Positions 9,441 to 22,419 of a DNA stretch of 64,000 nucleotides are shown here, piece after piece; the stretch's first letter is position 1; each line of letters opens with the position of its first letter. The notes beneath the pieces were generated by a model. That model was not told the origin of the DNA and made no database searches. It saw only the letters and a program-made list of their open reading frames with translations. Both the position numbers and the translations under genes were made by a program. The stretch is from Symsagittifera roscoffensis (taxonomy: Eukaryota; Xenacoelomorpha; Acoela; Convolutidae): positions 28,737,325 through 28,801,324 of the forward strand of contig NC_087071.1 in assembly GCF_963678635.1 (NCBI RefSeq), given 5' to 3'.

Positions 9441-10727
9441 CTTCAGTTTTGTTTTTTATTATTTTTCTTCATAACGTTTTGCTTTTTCAATTTTTTTTTA
9501 AATTTCAATAGTTTCAACATTTTTTCTTACGATTTACGCTTTCCCATTTTTGGCTCTCAGACACATTTTCCTTCCTTTCCGCATGTATCTTACATCTCCC
9601 AACCTACCTACAGCATTTAATCTTAAACTTTGATTGGTCAAAACGTTTTACAATTTGAGTAAAAAAGTCATTTATGGCCTGGCCGGTTTTTACAATTCGA
9701 GAGTTTGTTATCGAAAACTCACCCCCTTGGAAAAAGTCCTCAGTCCTCATTCCCTTCGTGCACCCCCCCCCCCCCCACGTTTATCTGCTGGTCAATGTTG
9801 GTCAAAAGAGAAAAAGAAAATCTACAGAAGTCACTTAACCACTGGAAGTAAAAGAGAACCAATTGATCATTTTCCAGACATCATTGTGTTGAATCAAAGA
9901 CGCAAACTTTGGCACATCCGACCAATGAGATTTACGATTGCTTTGTTTAGATGAAAACCAGTAGCCATGAATACAGTACGCATAACTAAACACAAACGAA
10001 GCAAATCATTTGCAAGCTTGTTAGTATATTCCATAAGAACGACTTTTCGCTCTGGATGATTTTATCTTTTCAATCAGAGAAATTTTGATTTTTTAGCTAG
10101 TATTTTTTCATACCCAGAATAATTTTGCGTACTAGTGATAATATAGTTTACTTATAAAAAAACGAGGAATTAATTTTTTTCCTGAGTTTTACCTGAATCT
10201 TTTGCATTGTATTCCATAAATATCCACTGAATCTCGAAGTGTAATTTGTAGCGACTCCCAAGGAGCTACGGCATACCCTAAAATAAACAAAAAACATAAA
10301 ATAGTCAATAATGCTTGCATATCAGGGCATGGCCATGAATGTTTTGACTTCCCACCAGCTGATTTCGATTAGTTTTTAATAAGAAACTTTTGTGAAACTA
10401 TAAATTCTGGACTGCCAATATCATATAATAGGTGTTGAAATTTAAGTCGTATAGGGAATTGTAATGATAATTCAGCTTGACTCATTGTTCCGACATTTGA
10501 ATAAAGTGAAGAAATGTTTGTGAAAGATAAGGTTTGTTTGCGAACTGTTTGAGACTACTGCAGACAAAAAAATTCTGCAAAAGCCCAAAAAAATCATCTG
10601 CAATCATGTGTTTCAATTTTATGATTATTGGTGAGTTTTCGATTATTTTAATCTTTATCGTACAAATTAGGATGGGGAATGTGGGTTATATTTTATCCTG
10701 TTATAGCGTCAATTTGAATCATTCCAA
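9441..10727. other. Intergenic DNA with a C homopolymer
   Basis: No gene recognised. A run of about 16 C lies near 9761-9776. The open frame 9634-9954 crosses this run and looks fortuitous. Confidence 0.5.
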
Positions 10728-11505
10728 ATGTTAATTAAAATTAGAAAAAAATTTATCGTCGGTATGGGCAATTACCACTTATGCAATTCCATACAATTCG
10801 TCTAAGATAAAATGTTGGTCAAAAGTTTCTTTTTTTTGGGGGGGGGGGGGTGGCAGGAGAGAGGAAGGACTAGCAATTTTTGGCAGGATCAAAAAATCAA
10901 AAAAAAGCTTAAGTGTCATTAATGTCGCAAATTTTTTTTGCTTCGTAATTATATTTTTGACTATAACGTCGTCCGGTTGCCCAAAAATTACTTCTTTTTG
11001 CTTTTACTGCCTTTAGTTGAAACCTATGGTTCTGTTTCGGAATAGAACTATTTTGTTAAACCATATTCAGTTTACGATTGCCAAAAAAATTCAGCTCAAA
11101 TACTTAAGGACATTAATTCTTCGCATCTGTTTTTATTTCTTTGAGATATTACATAAGGCAGTTTTTTATAAAAACAAATTCATGAGATTATAAGTTGTTC
11201 TACTTCTAACTCTGTTTTTATCCAGGTGAAATTATTAATACTGAGTTTGAATTTTAAAAATTTAAATTTTTCGTAATGTTAATTAATTTTAGAAAAATTT
11301 TTTGTCGTCTTTATAGTCAATTGCCACCTATACAATTCCATTCAATTTGTCTTAGATGAAATGCTAGCCATAAAACTTTTTTGTTAGGAGGTGATCAGCA
11401 GGTTTCGGCAGAATGAAAAATTCCAAAAAGTTTTATAAGTGTTGCAAACTTTTTTGCATTACAATTTTTTTTTACTATAACGTCATCCGGTTGCTCAAAA
11501 ATTTA
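10728..11505 (+). repeat. Diverged direct duplication, units at 10728-10990 and 11273-11505
   Basis: Both units start AATGTTAATTAA, continue through a shared AATTCCAT(A/T)CAATT(C/T)GTCT block and end in ACTATAACGTC(G/A)TCCGGTTGC. The offset is about 545 bp. A G homopolymer near 10841-10851 sits in the first unit only. There is no coding potential. Confidence 0.7.
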
Positions 11506-12627
11506 AACGGACTTACAAAAACATTCATAACAATTCAAATGGAAAACCGGAAAAAGTTCTAACAGACAAAGTTTCTCTAAAATTTATAAAAAAAAAACAA
11601 AATGCAAAAACTTTCCTTGATAATTTTTGTCATAAGTGTTTTATAAGGATGTTCGGTTAAAACCAAAGACAACAAGCTTATATTTAATTTTTAATGTGAT
11701 TTCAAAATTATCGATTTTAAATTGTTCGCAAACTAATTATACCGACAGTTATAATTTCATGTGATTAACTGAAAAACTTTGGATTTGCATTTAAAACTCA
11801 ATTCTTCCATTTAAACCAACTAGAAAACAAAAAAAATAACGAATACAAAAAGCAAACAATTATTTTTCCACATTCAGCTCTTCTCATAGGTGCGCAGAAT
11901 TTTTCAAGGACTTTTTTCTAAGCCGCCGACCAGAATTTTTTTTTAGTTTTCATGTTTTATGAAGTAATTTTTGTAAATTGTTGAGTGATGTTTCATATGT
12001 CTAAATCTGAAATTGCTTTAAAAAACTTTTTGGTTCGAACTTAAATCAAATAACGTTTTTTTTTCCCGCTCATTCCACCATGAAGTTTCCAATTACATGC
12101 AACCCAAGCAATTGGTTCTTCTCAGTTTTTAATTTTGCGCTCAACATGGGTTGGTGCTCTGGTAATAAATCTTAAAAAGTATAAATCATTGGAACTTCTT
12201 TAAAAAAGTGAAGCAATTGTCCAAATCAGCACTTATTTTTCTTCCTCACTTTAGTTTCCCCCTTTCTGCTCTTAGGTGAAATCAAAGAGTAACATTGATT
12301 TATTGAAAAACAAAGATATGCAAAATGGAAACTGTCAATTCTCGGAATTTGGTTAAGTTTAATCGTTCTGAGCAATTTAGGTGTAAGCAATATTAGAACT
12401 GAACAGCAAAAAATCCTCATAACTCTTATACCTTAATCATTTAAAGTAATATTTGACATACGTCAACAAACCTAAGCGAACATTTTACCATCTGGAATGA
12501 TCAGTTTGAGGTTCTGCGCACCAATTTTTACTTGGATTTGAATTGTTAACCTTTCTTTATAAAATATTCAATTCTGTTTCGTTAAAAACTAAAAATTAGA
12601 ATTAGGTTGACGTCTTCTTCCCTAACA
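11506..12627. other. Intergenic DNA, no gene recognised
   Basis: AT-rich. A block near 12485 (TTACCATCTGGAATGATCAG) recurs near 14812 and 17180, so the right part belongs to the old duplication described at 13980-17250. Confidence 0.45.
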
Positions 12628-13536
12628 CCCCGGGTTGACCTCCATACACCAAAAATGCTAATCATACAATTCCATAAACTAAGTCTATGAAAAAAATACT
12701 AATCATACAAATTTCATACATTTTGCTAAAATGGTATCATTGAACTTTCGAAAAATTTTTCTCTTGTTTTGGCATAAAATTCGGTGTATCGTATTAAATA
12801 AAAAAGAAAATTTTTTATCCCAAAAATGTTAATCAAACAATTTCCATATATGGAAAATTATGACTAGCATTTTTTTGAAGTTGCCCCCCAAAATTTTTTT
12901 TGTGTTTTTATTCCATCCGCAAACTAATTTTCTTACTCAAACAAACATTTTTTGAAAAAAAAATTTTTGCATGCAAAATTTAATTTTTTGTGTGTATAAC
13001 TGAGTCCTGGATATACTAGTATTGGATTTTTTTTCCTTTTCTCTTGAAAACTTTTTTCAAAACGCTTAAAACTCCTCTTTTTTTGTATGACATATTTTTG
13101 TATGCCTTGATCAATGTCTGGTAATTTAAAAATTCAAATTTTTGAAATAATCATCTTTGAAAATTTTTGCCAAAATTTAAAAGTTCGTTACTTTCGTTAT
13201 ACTATTTGTGTGAGACAGAAATAAAACATTTCAGGCTGTTTTCAATGCATTTTTAATGCGAGAAGACCAAACCTTTGGTTACTACGATTGAGTAACCAAG
13301 GTTTAGGTCATTTGTGTTCGGCTACAAACACAAGCAAAAAATTTAAAGAAAATAAAATGTAAAAAATCAATAGTTTTGGTTTATGGAAAAATGCTAGTCA
13401 TACAATTTCCATATCAAAAATACTAATCATAGACCTTTCATGCAATTTTTTGTTTTTATGGAATGCATGAAAAGTGTATGATTAGCATTTTTCCATATAT
13501 GAAAATTGTATGACTAGCGTTTTCGGTCAACCCGGG
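12628..13536 (+). mobile_element. MITE-like element with CCCGGGTTGACC inverted ends, copy 1
   Basis: Terminal inverted repeats are CCCGGGTTGACC (12628-12639) and GGTCAACCCGGG (13525-13536). Internally, motifs like GCTAGTCATACAATTTCCAT occur in both orientations near each end and would fold into hairpins. The length is 909 bp and there is no transposase. Related copies are at 29533-30356, 33124-33854 and 34720-35614. A target-site duplication is not clear. Confidence 0.8.
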
Positions 13537-13979
13537 ACGGAGGTGGTGCACTGAGCAGAATGATCAACTGGCAGAAAAAGTTTGACTACAGTAAAAAAAA
13601 ATTGAATGAAAATAACACGGGTTTATCAATGAACCAAATAGAAATATTGCCATTATTTCAAATGAAATGAATGAAAAAGAGGTAATTTGAACAAAAATCA
13701 ATTCATTTAAAAAATCTGAAGTCTCTGCTCAGTTTGTGTATAACTTTTTTTCTTTCACAACTTTGGCAACTTTAATTTTAATACTCGAGGTTAGATTGTG
13801 GTTTCTTCATTAGACTATTAAGAACGATAGTCTAATTTTGTGAATCCAGGCATCTTTTTCTTAAATCCAAAACTTTTGTAAATCCAGACTCCAGACTGTC
13901 GCAAACCGGGCTTTCCTCATAACGTGCGGTTCATTTTTTTAGTTTTTTATTTATATGAGTTTTTCTGATCTTAAGTAAT

Positions 13980-16900
13980 TCTGCTCAATGAGCGGCCACT
14001 CCTAAAACGCTTTAGGAGGGAGGTTGTTAGTTACATGGTTTATAGAAGCCGGTTAACTGTTATTCAGTCAAAAAAAGTTCCGCGGAAAATTTCATGAAAC
14101 AAAAACAATGCAAAAGTGAAATTGTAAATAATCTGAAATAAACCCCCAAAAGACTGATTTAAATACTAAACTATAATTGAGTGTAATATGCTTTAAAAGA
14201 TGACGCAATTAGAATTAAAACTATAACCATAAAACGGACTGTGTTTTTGAACTTCAACATTGAAGTCAAAGCGAAATTGAGATGGTGCTCATGATGCCAA
14301 GGTTTTAACTTAGAGGCAGATAGTTGAAAGTTGAATTGAAACCTTTAACTTTGCTTTACGAAAAGTTTACGGCGTAGAAACTATTTTTGATTTTGCTTTT
14401 TTCCGTTGGAAAAAATGCTCAGTAGAGATATGTTTCATATACCGGGTTTCGGTGTTCGACTTATGCCTTGAGCGACTCCATGAAAATTTTGTGTTTCTAT
14501 TGAATTGATCAAATTGGTTTTGTTTCAAACAGTTCTGCCAAACAAAATGATTTTCGACTGTGGTTGGCTCAATCGTTTTATACGTCAGTTTATTCAATCC
14601 ATTTTGATTATGTTTTTGTATACATCGACTCAGAAACTTTTTATAGTTTATTTTCGCTTTAAGCCAGTCCTTTTTTGACCGATTCCAACCAAAGTTGCTG
14701 GTGTGTTTTGATCAATTTTATTTTGCAGTGCCTGTATAATCGATCAATTCAAAAACTGAACAACCCTATTTTTTCGACTACAAAGCAGAAAAACTAAAAA
14801 AAAACCAACTCCATCATCTGCAAAGATCAGTTTTAGATCCTGCACCCCACTGTTCAACTTGGATACTAAGTGCTTATCACGGTGAATGAAATACTCGATT
14901 CTGTAGCGCTAAAAGCTAAAAACTAGAACAACAGACAAATGCGATGCGAAGAAAGATGTCCGGGCAGAAAAAATGTGAGAGCAGAAAGACAAAATAATTG
15001 ATTTACACAGATTATCAAAGAACCAAGTATCAGAATTGTCATTTTTACGAATTGAATGAATCAACTAGACTAACTTTTAGACTAGACATTTTTCCTTTGT
15101 ACAATTTAGATCATTTTGAGCCTTATACACGAAAACAAAAACTTGTATATAACATGAATATTCGGCGCAGATCTAACCTCGGAGCCACTTTGAAAGTCTG
15201 AAAATAAGTCGCTGATCTCAATTCGAGTTTTCTGTTTTTTTTTCTCAATTTTTCTGTCCTTAGAGTCTAATTGTTCTCAGATCAGTCCACTCACTGACCG
15301 GATACCCCTAATACATGATTAGGAATCTGAACTACACGAACAACAAAAAATTGATTGAGGTCTTGATTTTTCAGATAATTTTTGAAAGATGACGCGATTT
15401 GAACTACAAGTAAAACCATAGCAAAACAATTGGCCTTTGAACTTCAATATTAAAATAGGTTATAGGTTATGATTATTGGTTAGAGGCAGACAAAAACAAG
15501 CTGAAAAAGAAATAGTGAATTTTGGTTTTTAAGAATTTAATGATCATAAGATTTTTTTTTGATTTGTAATTTTTGAGTTTGTCCCCTTTAAAACACATTA
15601 TGGTCAGAGATATTGCTCTACAAAAAGAGATGTAGTGCAATCACAGGGTGAAAAATTTTCATCAAACCCTTGAGCAAATCCAACGAAATCAGCAAAAAAA
15701 GTTAAAGTACATTAAGATAGCTTACAAGGCTTTTAGTTCAAATGATTGAGTGTTATATTTTCTCTCGTTTGTAATTGATTTACAAACTATTGCTGATTGC
15801 GTTTGTAATATCATGCGCTACCTTTTTTTTGAGTGCCAAAACTTTATTCAATTGTATCTCAACATAGTTTCCGACCAGGATTTGTCTATATCTCTACATT
15901 CTCCGGATCGATTTTTGACTGTGTTGCGACTTTATATTCGACTTTGTGTCGATGATTTGTTTGATGATATACTCTAACACAGTTTGAAGTTTGTTGAGGC
16001 GACTGTTCTCCTCCACTGATTTAAGGACATGTTCTGTCCGTGTCTTCAACAAATTTTGCCAAAATTTAAGTGGAACACATCAACTCGGGATATCATGCGA
16101 TCATTATAAGCATAGTATTTATTTTTCTTTTTACTTCGTTTAAATATTTTTATCTTTCTTAAAACCTGATAACTCGGACAAAGTTAGCATCGGAGTGACT
16201 TTGAATGTTTGAATTTAAGTCCTTGACTTCACCCGGGTTATCATTAGCCCTTGTGGTTCAATTTTTTATGAAGTTTTCTGTGTTCTTAGAGCTTTTCTGC
16301 TCTTACATTATTCTGCTCAACGACCGGCCACTCCTAAAATGCTTTACGAGAAATAATATTCTTAAATTGACTTCATTAGAGACGATGTATTGTTACTAAA
16401 AAAAATGAAACTTACCGCAAAAAAGTTCAAGTAACAAAAGTAAGGCAAAAATTGACATAGTAAATAGCCTGAGATTACCCAAGCAGCAAAATTTTGATTG
16501 ACTTCGTTGTAAGAAATGCGTCTAATATGCTCTAAAAGATGACGCAAGTAGAGTTACAACTATAACTATAAGAATTGAATTTGCCTTTGAACTTGAACAT
16601 TTGAGGCAAAGAAACAATTAGATATTGCTCATCATGCCAAGGTTAAAAGCTAGACACAAAACTTTATAAGTTCATTTAAAACTCTTGTCTTTGCTATACA
16701 AAAACTTAATGGAGCAGAAAATATTTTTTATTGTGTGTGGTTCCCCATGAAAAACTGCTCACAAAAGATATGGTTCATATACCAGTTTTAGGACGTTGAC
16801 TCACGTATTGACCGACTCAATGAAAAATGATTAGGTTACATTTGAAAAAAAAAACTAATTTGATTTTGCTCCGACCGATTGCTCGACTGCGTTCGACTTA

Positions 16901-17250
16901 CTTCTTTTGTGTCAATTTATTCAACCCATTTTAATTTTTGTTTAAAGGAATCGACTGGGAATACTTTTGTAAGAATTTGAATAAAGCATGCTCTCTTTTG
17001 ATCGATTCTACTCAAAATTGCTGCTGGGCATTGATCAAACTTGTTTTGCTCTGCCTGTGTAGTTTGTACAATTCAAGAACTTAAAAAAACCTGATTTTTT
17101 GTAGTGAAGTAAAAAATTAGTCAAACTAATTTGACTTTTTCAAAAAAAGTAATTTAGGAGATCCGTAAAACACCCAAGCTAACATTCTACCATCTGGAAA
17201 GATTAATTTGAGATCTCGCGCCCCATTATTTAACTTGGGTTTATGAAACG
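13980..17250 (+). repeat. Old tandem duplication, about three diverged units of 1.0-1.2 kb
   Basis: Marker blocks recur in order. CGGCCACTCCTAAAA(C/A)GCTTTA is at about 13991 and 16327, with a weaker form at 15297. AAAGATGACGC is at about 14198, 15387 and 16536. CATGCCAAGGTT is at about 14293 and 16633. The CATCTG(C/G)AAAGAT block is at about 14813 and 17190. GAGCCACTTTGAAAGTCTGAA (15181) resembles 16194. No ORF is conserved between units, so this looks like duplicated non-coding DNA. Confidence 0.65.
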
Positions 17251-18345
17251 AAACCAGAAGCTGCAAAAGATTGATCGATATTCCAGAGATGTATAAAGCC
17301 GTATGCATTATAATCTTGTGTCCTAGTTTCTTACAAAATTCCAAACCGCATTTCGGAGGCGCAAATTTAAAAAAAAACTTTCATGAGACTAATATTTTTG
17401 GTGTTCAATTTTAAAAACGCGACCTTTTTCTACTTGGCGTACTATGAAAAAACCTGAATTTGGTAACTGGCTATTTTTGACCAAACTTTTTTATTACCTG
17501 TACACTTTTGATACCCGAGCTCAAAATTTAAAAAAAATTGAATGACTTTGTCTGGTCTCATAATTGCCAGCTTGACCAATTGAGTGCAAATTACGCGCAT
17601 TATATCGTTCTAAAAGCGGGGTGAATTAGTCTGTTCAACAAGTAACTCCAAAATGGCGTGAGACAAATTGCTTGCTTTTTATTAATTTGATGCAAATTTT
17701 AACGACTATTCATTTCAGATCTTTTTGTATTGCAAGAATTCCAGATCACATAATCATTGCGAGAATTGCAGATCACATTGTCTTATTATATTTTGCATAG
17801 CGAGATTTTTTTTAAAAATTATTATTTAAAAACAAAAAACCCGGGTGGAAAACTGCTAATCCAGATTTAGTAAGATTTTCATGGATTTTTCCGTCTAGTT
17901 CACAGCTAACATAATTTGCATTTTTTTATTGAAAAACTTTGATAAACTAGCGATAATTCATCAATGAACAGCATTTAAAAATTAAAAAAAAACCGCGCCT
18001 AAATAGCGATGAAAAATTTCAGGCAATAATTTTCAAGTCATTGATCCTCACCAATTTTCAGGTCCCATTCTTAACAAGAAATTGCAGAATCTATTAACTT
18101 AGATACAGCTGTCGATTATGAAGAAAGCAGACGCAAGAACTCCAGAAAAAAAAGATCAGTTAAACTTTGCGATGTATCATAGCTATAAATAGCGATGTTT
18201 TATCGCTATGAATTAATAATGTGTCCAGCGCTTTCCTTCGATAAAAAGGAATTATTATTCCAGAGCTAAAATAGTGATAAACCATCGTTGAAATTTGCTA
18301 CTGTGGCAATGAGCAACAAAAATTCATTGGTGGCGATCGCTGTTT
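17251..18345. other. Intergenic DNA, no gene recognised
   Basis: AT-rich, with no ORF or repeat I can support beyond short A/T runs. Confidence 0.45.
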
Positions 18346-18865
18346 TTTGTTTTCACTTTTTTATCCATTACGAGGCCAACCTGTGCATTTTGTGAATTGT
18401 AGGCAGATTCCACAACAGGCAAAAATCAGATTTGTTGCGGAATTCACAACATTGCTGTTTTTCTTTGATCTTCTCTGCTGTTTTGGATTCCACGTACAAA
18501 TAGCTAAAACACTGTATTGCTCAAAATCGCTCCAAAAACAGGCAACTTTGTGGAATCCGCAACAAAATGCGTGGAATCCGGAACCATATTGAGGAACCCA
18601 TGAACAGATAATAGTATATGTGTTTAGTAAATTTATGCTGTCGCGGAATCCGTAACTGTAGGTTGATTCCGCAAATTGTGAGCGGATTCCGCAAATTGTA
18701 AGCGGATTCCACAAATTGTACGCGGAATTCGCAAATTGTAAGCGGAATCCGCATAAACTTGCGGAACCCACGGACATTTGCGGAATCCGCTTTCATTTGC
18801 GGAATCCGGAAAACTACTTATATTCGTTCGTTGCGGAATCCACAACAAAATCAATGTGCCGACAA
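18346..18865 (+). repeat. GCGGAATCC-motif repeat, copy 1
   Basis: The motif GCGGAATCC or its complement recurs about ten times between 18650 and 18840, often as ATTCCGCAAATTGT(A/G)AGCGGA with a 26-28 bp period. The left half (18400-18560) matches the reverse complement of 41150-41290 (blocks around GATTTTGAGCA, CAGTGTT, AAACAGCA, GATCAAAGAA). All open frames across it are repeat shadows. Confidence 0.75.
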
Positions 18866-19023
18866 AATTTATGTTACAGTTATTTGTACACAGAATCCAC
18901 TGAAATGTTGTCAGTGAATATCAATTAAAATTTAGAACATGTTTAAAGACTTGTCTCTGGAATCCAGGAACATACATACACAAAATTGTGCGCCTATCCA
19001 GTGCACAGTTTGACCTCGTAATG

Positions 19024-19510
19024 TCGCTAATTTCCAATGTGAGCTTAACCCGGGTAATGTTTGCAATAAAACGTAAGTTAGTCTCGACTTAATTTATTTC
19101 TTTTCGTAATTTAACCACGAGTGTAAAAGATTTTTTTTCCCATAAACATAACTAAATTTGGTTGTTTATTTGAAAACTATTCAGTATCTGCGCTTACAAG
19201 AACCGTGGATCAAAATTATTTGAATCTGGACCATTGAACAAAAAACATTCTGATTCAGGTAAGATTTGATATCTTACCTGAATCAGAATTTTCATTGTTC
19301 AATGGTCCAGTTTCAATTTTTTTGATCCACGTTTCTTGTAAGCGCAAATACTGAATAGTTTTCAAGTAAACAACCAATTTTATATATGTTTTTGGAAAAA
19401 AACTCTTTTACACTCGTAGTTAAGTTACAAAATGAAATAAGTTAAGTCGAGACTAACTTACGTCTTATTGCAATCAGTACCCAATTTGAGCTCACATTGG
19501 AAATTAGCGA
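19024..19510. mobile_element. Foldback (long palindrome) element
   Basis: The outer ends TCGCTAATTTCCAATGTGAG (19024) and CTCACATTGGAAATTAGCGA (19491-19510) are exact reverse complements. The pairing continues through GTTAGTCTCGACTTAA, TTTTACACTCG, CTGAATAGTTTTCAA, TGGACCATTGAACAA and CTGATTCAGGTAAGAT to a centre near 19268 with almost no loop. Arms of about 240 bp have a few mismatches. No coding capacity. A transcript would form a long hairpin. Confidence 0.9.
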
Positions 19511-19819
19511 TAAAAAAGTGAAAAAAAAACACATTGCAAATTTAAAAATAACCAAAGAGTACTAGCTATGTCACTTGTAATTTAAAAACGGATTTGTAAA
19601 AGTTTTTTTAAAGCATTAAAATTGTTTGATTATGAAAAAAGCTCAACAGTTGATAGAGTATGTGCACACAAATCTGTTAGCAGCGCAATTGTTATATTGA
19701 ATCTGGACAATTCAACCAAGAACGAGGCTCAGTTTTTCAGCAAATTTTTTGTTTGATTGAAAAATATATCTAGCGATATAATACCTTGAATGAAAACTTT
19801 TTGTTTCATCAAAATATAA

Positions 19820-20312
19820 TTAAAACTCTGTAGATAACCGGTGTATTTCGTTAACTGGAGCAACAATGACAATCCATTTGGTTAATATACTATTGAAGCA
19901 TTCGGGGAAATTTTCAAAACTTTCGCTGAACAAATACGAGTTGAGTCTCTTAACTTCTTGATCGGTTACCCAATGCGTGTATAGTATCATAATTGCAATG
20001 ATGGATATAAAAAACCCTGATATAACTGGACCAACATATCTAAAGAAGTATAAGATTAGTAAAATAATCCAGTTTGTACGATCAATATGTGACTTATACT
20101 TCCGGAGTTCTTTGAGACGAATGAATGGTTTGAACTGATCGTAATCATTGAAGATCTTTCTGGAATGTTCTGGAACAATTAAAGGCACTGCAAATGCTCC
20201 AATGATGGTCAGAGCTACTCCGGTCATAGTCAAAAGTGTAGCTAATGTGAAGAAAAGCTTGTATTTTCTGATATAATGCTGCCGCGCCATGGAATATTTG
20301 AGTGCTTCCACC
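19820..20312 (-). CDS. Terminal exon of an unknown multi-pass membrane protein gene
   Basis: On the minus strand a polypyrimidine tract and TAG acceptor (20313-20314) directly precede an open frame of 163 codons ending at TAA 19820-19822. The first codon of the open stretch is GTG within the frame, so the true start lies in an upstream exon not identified here. Residues about 19-46 are strongly hydrophobic, and residues about 80-117 hold one or two more membrane helices around aromatic-rich Ile/Leu stretches. The C-terminal 45 residues are polar. The layout could fit a receptor or transporter-like protein, but I see no diagnostic motif. Length, splice site and membrane pattern make a real exon likely. 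Confidence 0.6.
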
Positions 20313-20408
20313 CTAAAAAAAAAGATATGAATTAAAAAGAAATAGTTGGTTTCTGTTTAATTTACCACTATGATCCACAGTTATTGACACGAGTAGATTA
20401 TCACTTGG

Positions 20409-20412
<4 letters not shown>

Positions 20413-20447
<35 letters not shown>

Positions 20448-20467
20448 AGAGCGAGAGAGAGCGAGAG
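20413..20467. repeat. (GA)n microsatellite
   Basis: About 55 bases of GA repeats interrupted by CTAGAGC and GC. The Ser/Leu-rich minus-strand reading (20313-20504) is a repeat shadow. Confidence 0.95.
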
Positions 20468-21385
20468 GAGTTTTCCTTGGGAGTATGCCCACATCACCAT
20501 TCACCCTGCCCCCAAAATTATCACAATGCTACTTTTTCTATTTTTGAAGGAACATTGCCACCTTTTCAATAACGTTGTGCTACGAAAAATTACTGGAATT
20601 TTTGCAGAAAAGGACTTTCAAAAAAAAATTATATATTTTTTACTGATATGAAAACTTTGTACATCTAAAAATTGACTGTACACTTATTCAAAGCCACATA
20701 AAATTTTTATTTTTTTTATGATTTATTGTCAATCGTCAGGTTTTATAGAATTGCCAGTCATCCTTTCAAGGGCTATTTTCTTCATGTTTTATAGTTTCCA
20801 GAGTAACTTGAATAAGTTTAGCTTCTTGATTCAGCTATGTTTTTTTATTTATACCCTACACTCGCACAAAGACGACTAATTCAAAAGAACCAATGACCAT
20901 CATTAAAGGTCTTTGCAAGCTATGAACAGTTTTTACTAAAATTTATCGCTCTTTTTTTGACAACCAAACTAATAATACAAGCGTTTCAAAAAACTTTTTT
21001 CTAATAGTTTTTTATCAATTTTTTGGTTCTTCCTGAATTTTTTCAGAGATGGAGATCGTATCAAAAACTAACAACTGCTTTTCGACCTCAAGTTTTTTGT
21101 ATGAATTTTTTTAAAATATCTTATTATTAACTTATTTTTTTTAATTAACTTATTTTTTAGAATAATCAACTATCTGCTCTTTCCTGAATTGAAAGGCATT
21201 TTTTTCTGCATTGAGACAATCTTTAGGTACCATCTGAAATAAATAACGTTTTCTATTTGACCTATTGCTCTATTTTTTTATTTTTGTTCGTAGCTCCCGA
21301 TTTAACGTGGAATAAAAACGTTCTGACATTGTTGTGAGATTGAAAAAAAAAATCCGTGTTTGTGACGCTATGAAGTCCCAAGACT
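20468..21385. other. Intergenic DNA, no gene recognised
   Basis: AT-rich sequence without a supportable gene. The 5' exons of the minus-strand membrane-protein gene could lie here, but I could not identify one. Confidence 0.4.
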
Positions 21386-21456
21386 CCCGGGTTGGCCAAA
21401 AAGCTAATGATATAATTTCCATAAAGTAAAACACTTGACAGACGTTTCCATACAAC
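21386..21456 (+). repeat. Fragment of the CCCGGGTTGACC MITE-like family
   Basis: CCCGGGTTGGCC followed by AAAAAGCTAATGATATAATTTCCAT resembles the start of the MITE copies; the homology fades within about 70 bp. Confidence 0.45.
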
Positions 21457-21937
21457 TATTTAAGTACTGAAAATTATAGGAAGCCTTTTAATTGTCCCAT
21501 TCATTAAAAGTTGTTGTTCCGACACCTTGAAAAATTTTGCTGTTTTTGTTTGCTGTCCGTACAGAATCAGCTATCACAAATAATCGTCAAAGAGAAGTGA
21601 GTGATATATCATATTAAAGATTTTTCAGTCGCCACTTGAAAGATATTACAAAAGTTTCACAGTGTTGAGAAAAATTGGTTGCAACATTTTGATTTTTCGC
21701 TTTATGTTGAGCTTATAAAGCGAGCGAGCAGGCTTAAAATAGATTTTAAGCCTGTGTTTACTTGGATTAAAAGCTTACAAAAACCGTATTTAAGCCATAT
21801 AAACTTAGTTTTTTTGAATATTTTTTTTGAGAATCATAGAGTTTTTTTGAAATCAAAAACATTAAAAATTCAAAAGCCTAAGATGTTTAAGTTTTGTATT
21901 ACTCAATTAAACCGAGTTTTTTTGTTAGCGTCTTCTT

Positions 21938-22140
21938 TGTTATGATTTATTACTTTAGTTATCTTGACCTCAATGTGTTAATTACGTACCAGCCATTGTT
22001 TACTCTTCGAAGTCCAGTGGATTTCGCGTCACTAGTTGTTTTTTAAGACATCGGTCAGTTTTAATTCAATAGCTTAATTGAGTCTCTTTAACCTAATTTA
22101 ATTAAAATTAGATTAGCAGTGGTATTCGCACACTTTTATT
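21938..22140 (+). repeat. 5' LTR of Gypsy element A
   Basis: It starts TGTTATGATTTATTACTTTAG and ends CACACTTTTATT before the primer site. It aligns with the copies at 26737-26946 and 28982-29191 (shared CTTCGAAGTC, GCGTCACTAGTTGTT, AAGACATCGGTCAG). About 203 bp. Confidence 0.85.
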
Positions 22141-22419
22141 GTGGCGCAGTCAACAACTGATTCGAATCTGCGGGGAAATCCCGCCTTTTGGCCAAACCTC
22201 ACCGTAGAACCACCGACCCAATGGACCAACTGGGTAGACGAATTTCATCTGGCTATCATCGCAAAGGAGAATTTAGATATAGATAATCTAAAAGAACCAT
22301 TGGAATCGGAAACTACGATCCCTATCTTAGAAGGCGCCCAGGAGTCAGAAATTGAATCACAGAGGAAAGCCAGGGAGGCCAGAAATAAAGAAACAATGCG
22401 AGTCTACGAACAAGCATAA
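22141..22419 (+). pseudogene. gag: Gag N-terminal part, element A
   Basis: Ninety-two codons begin GTG-GCG-CAG at the LTR end and overlap the TGGCGCAG primer-binding site; in element B the same position reads ATG. Residues 16-40 (Pro-rich, WPN, WTNWVDEF) recall the start of a capsid-type Gag. A highly charged helix follows. A TAA at 22417-22419 breaks the frame. Gag continues in pieces to about 22970. Confidence 0.7.

Noticed and set aside
9634-9954. 106-codon open frame
   Set aside because: Crosses a C homopolymer that creates a Pro run; no domain, no splice sites.
18346-18928. Five overlapping open frames of 70-138 codons on both strands
   Set aside because: They all follow the 26-28 bp GCGGAATCC repeat, which is open in several frames; no domain or splice context.
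20313-20504. Ser/Leu-rich minus-strand frame
   Set aside because: Translation of the GA microsatellite.
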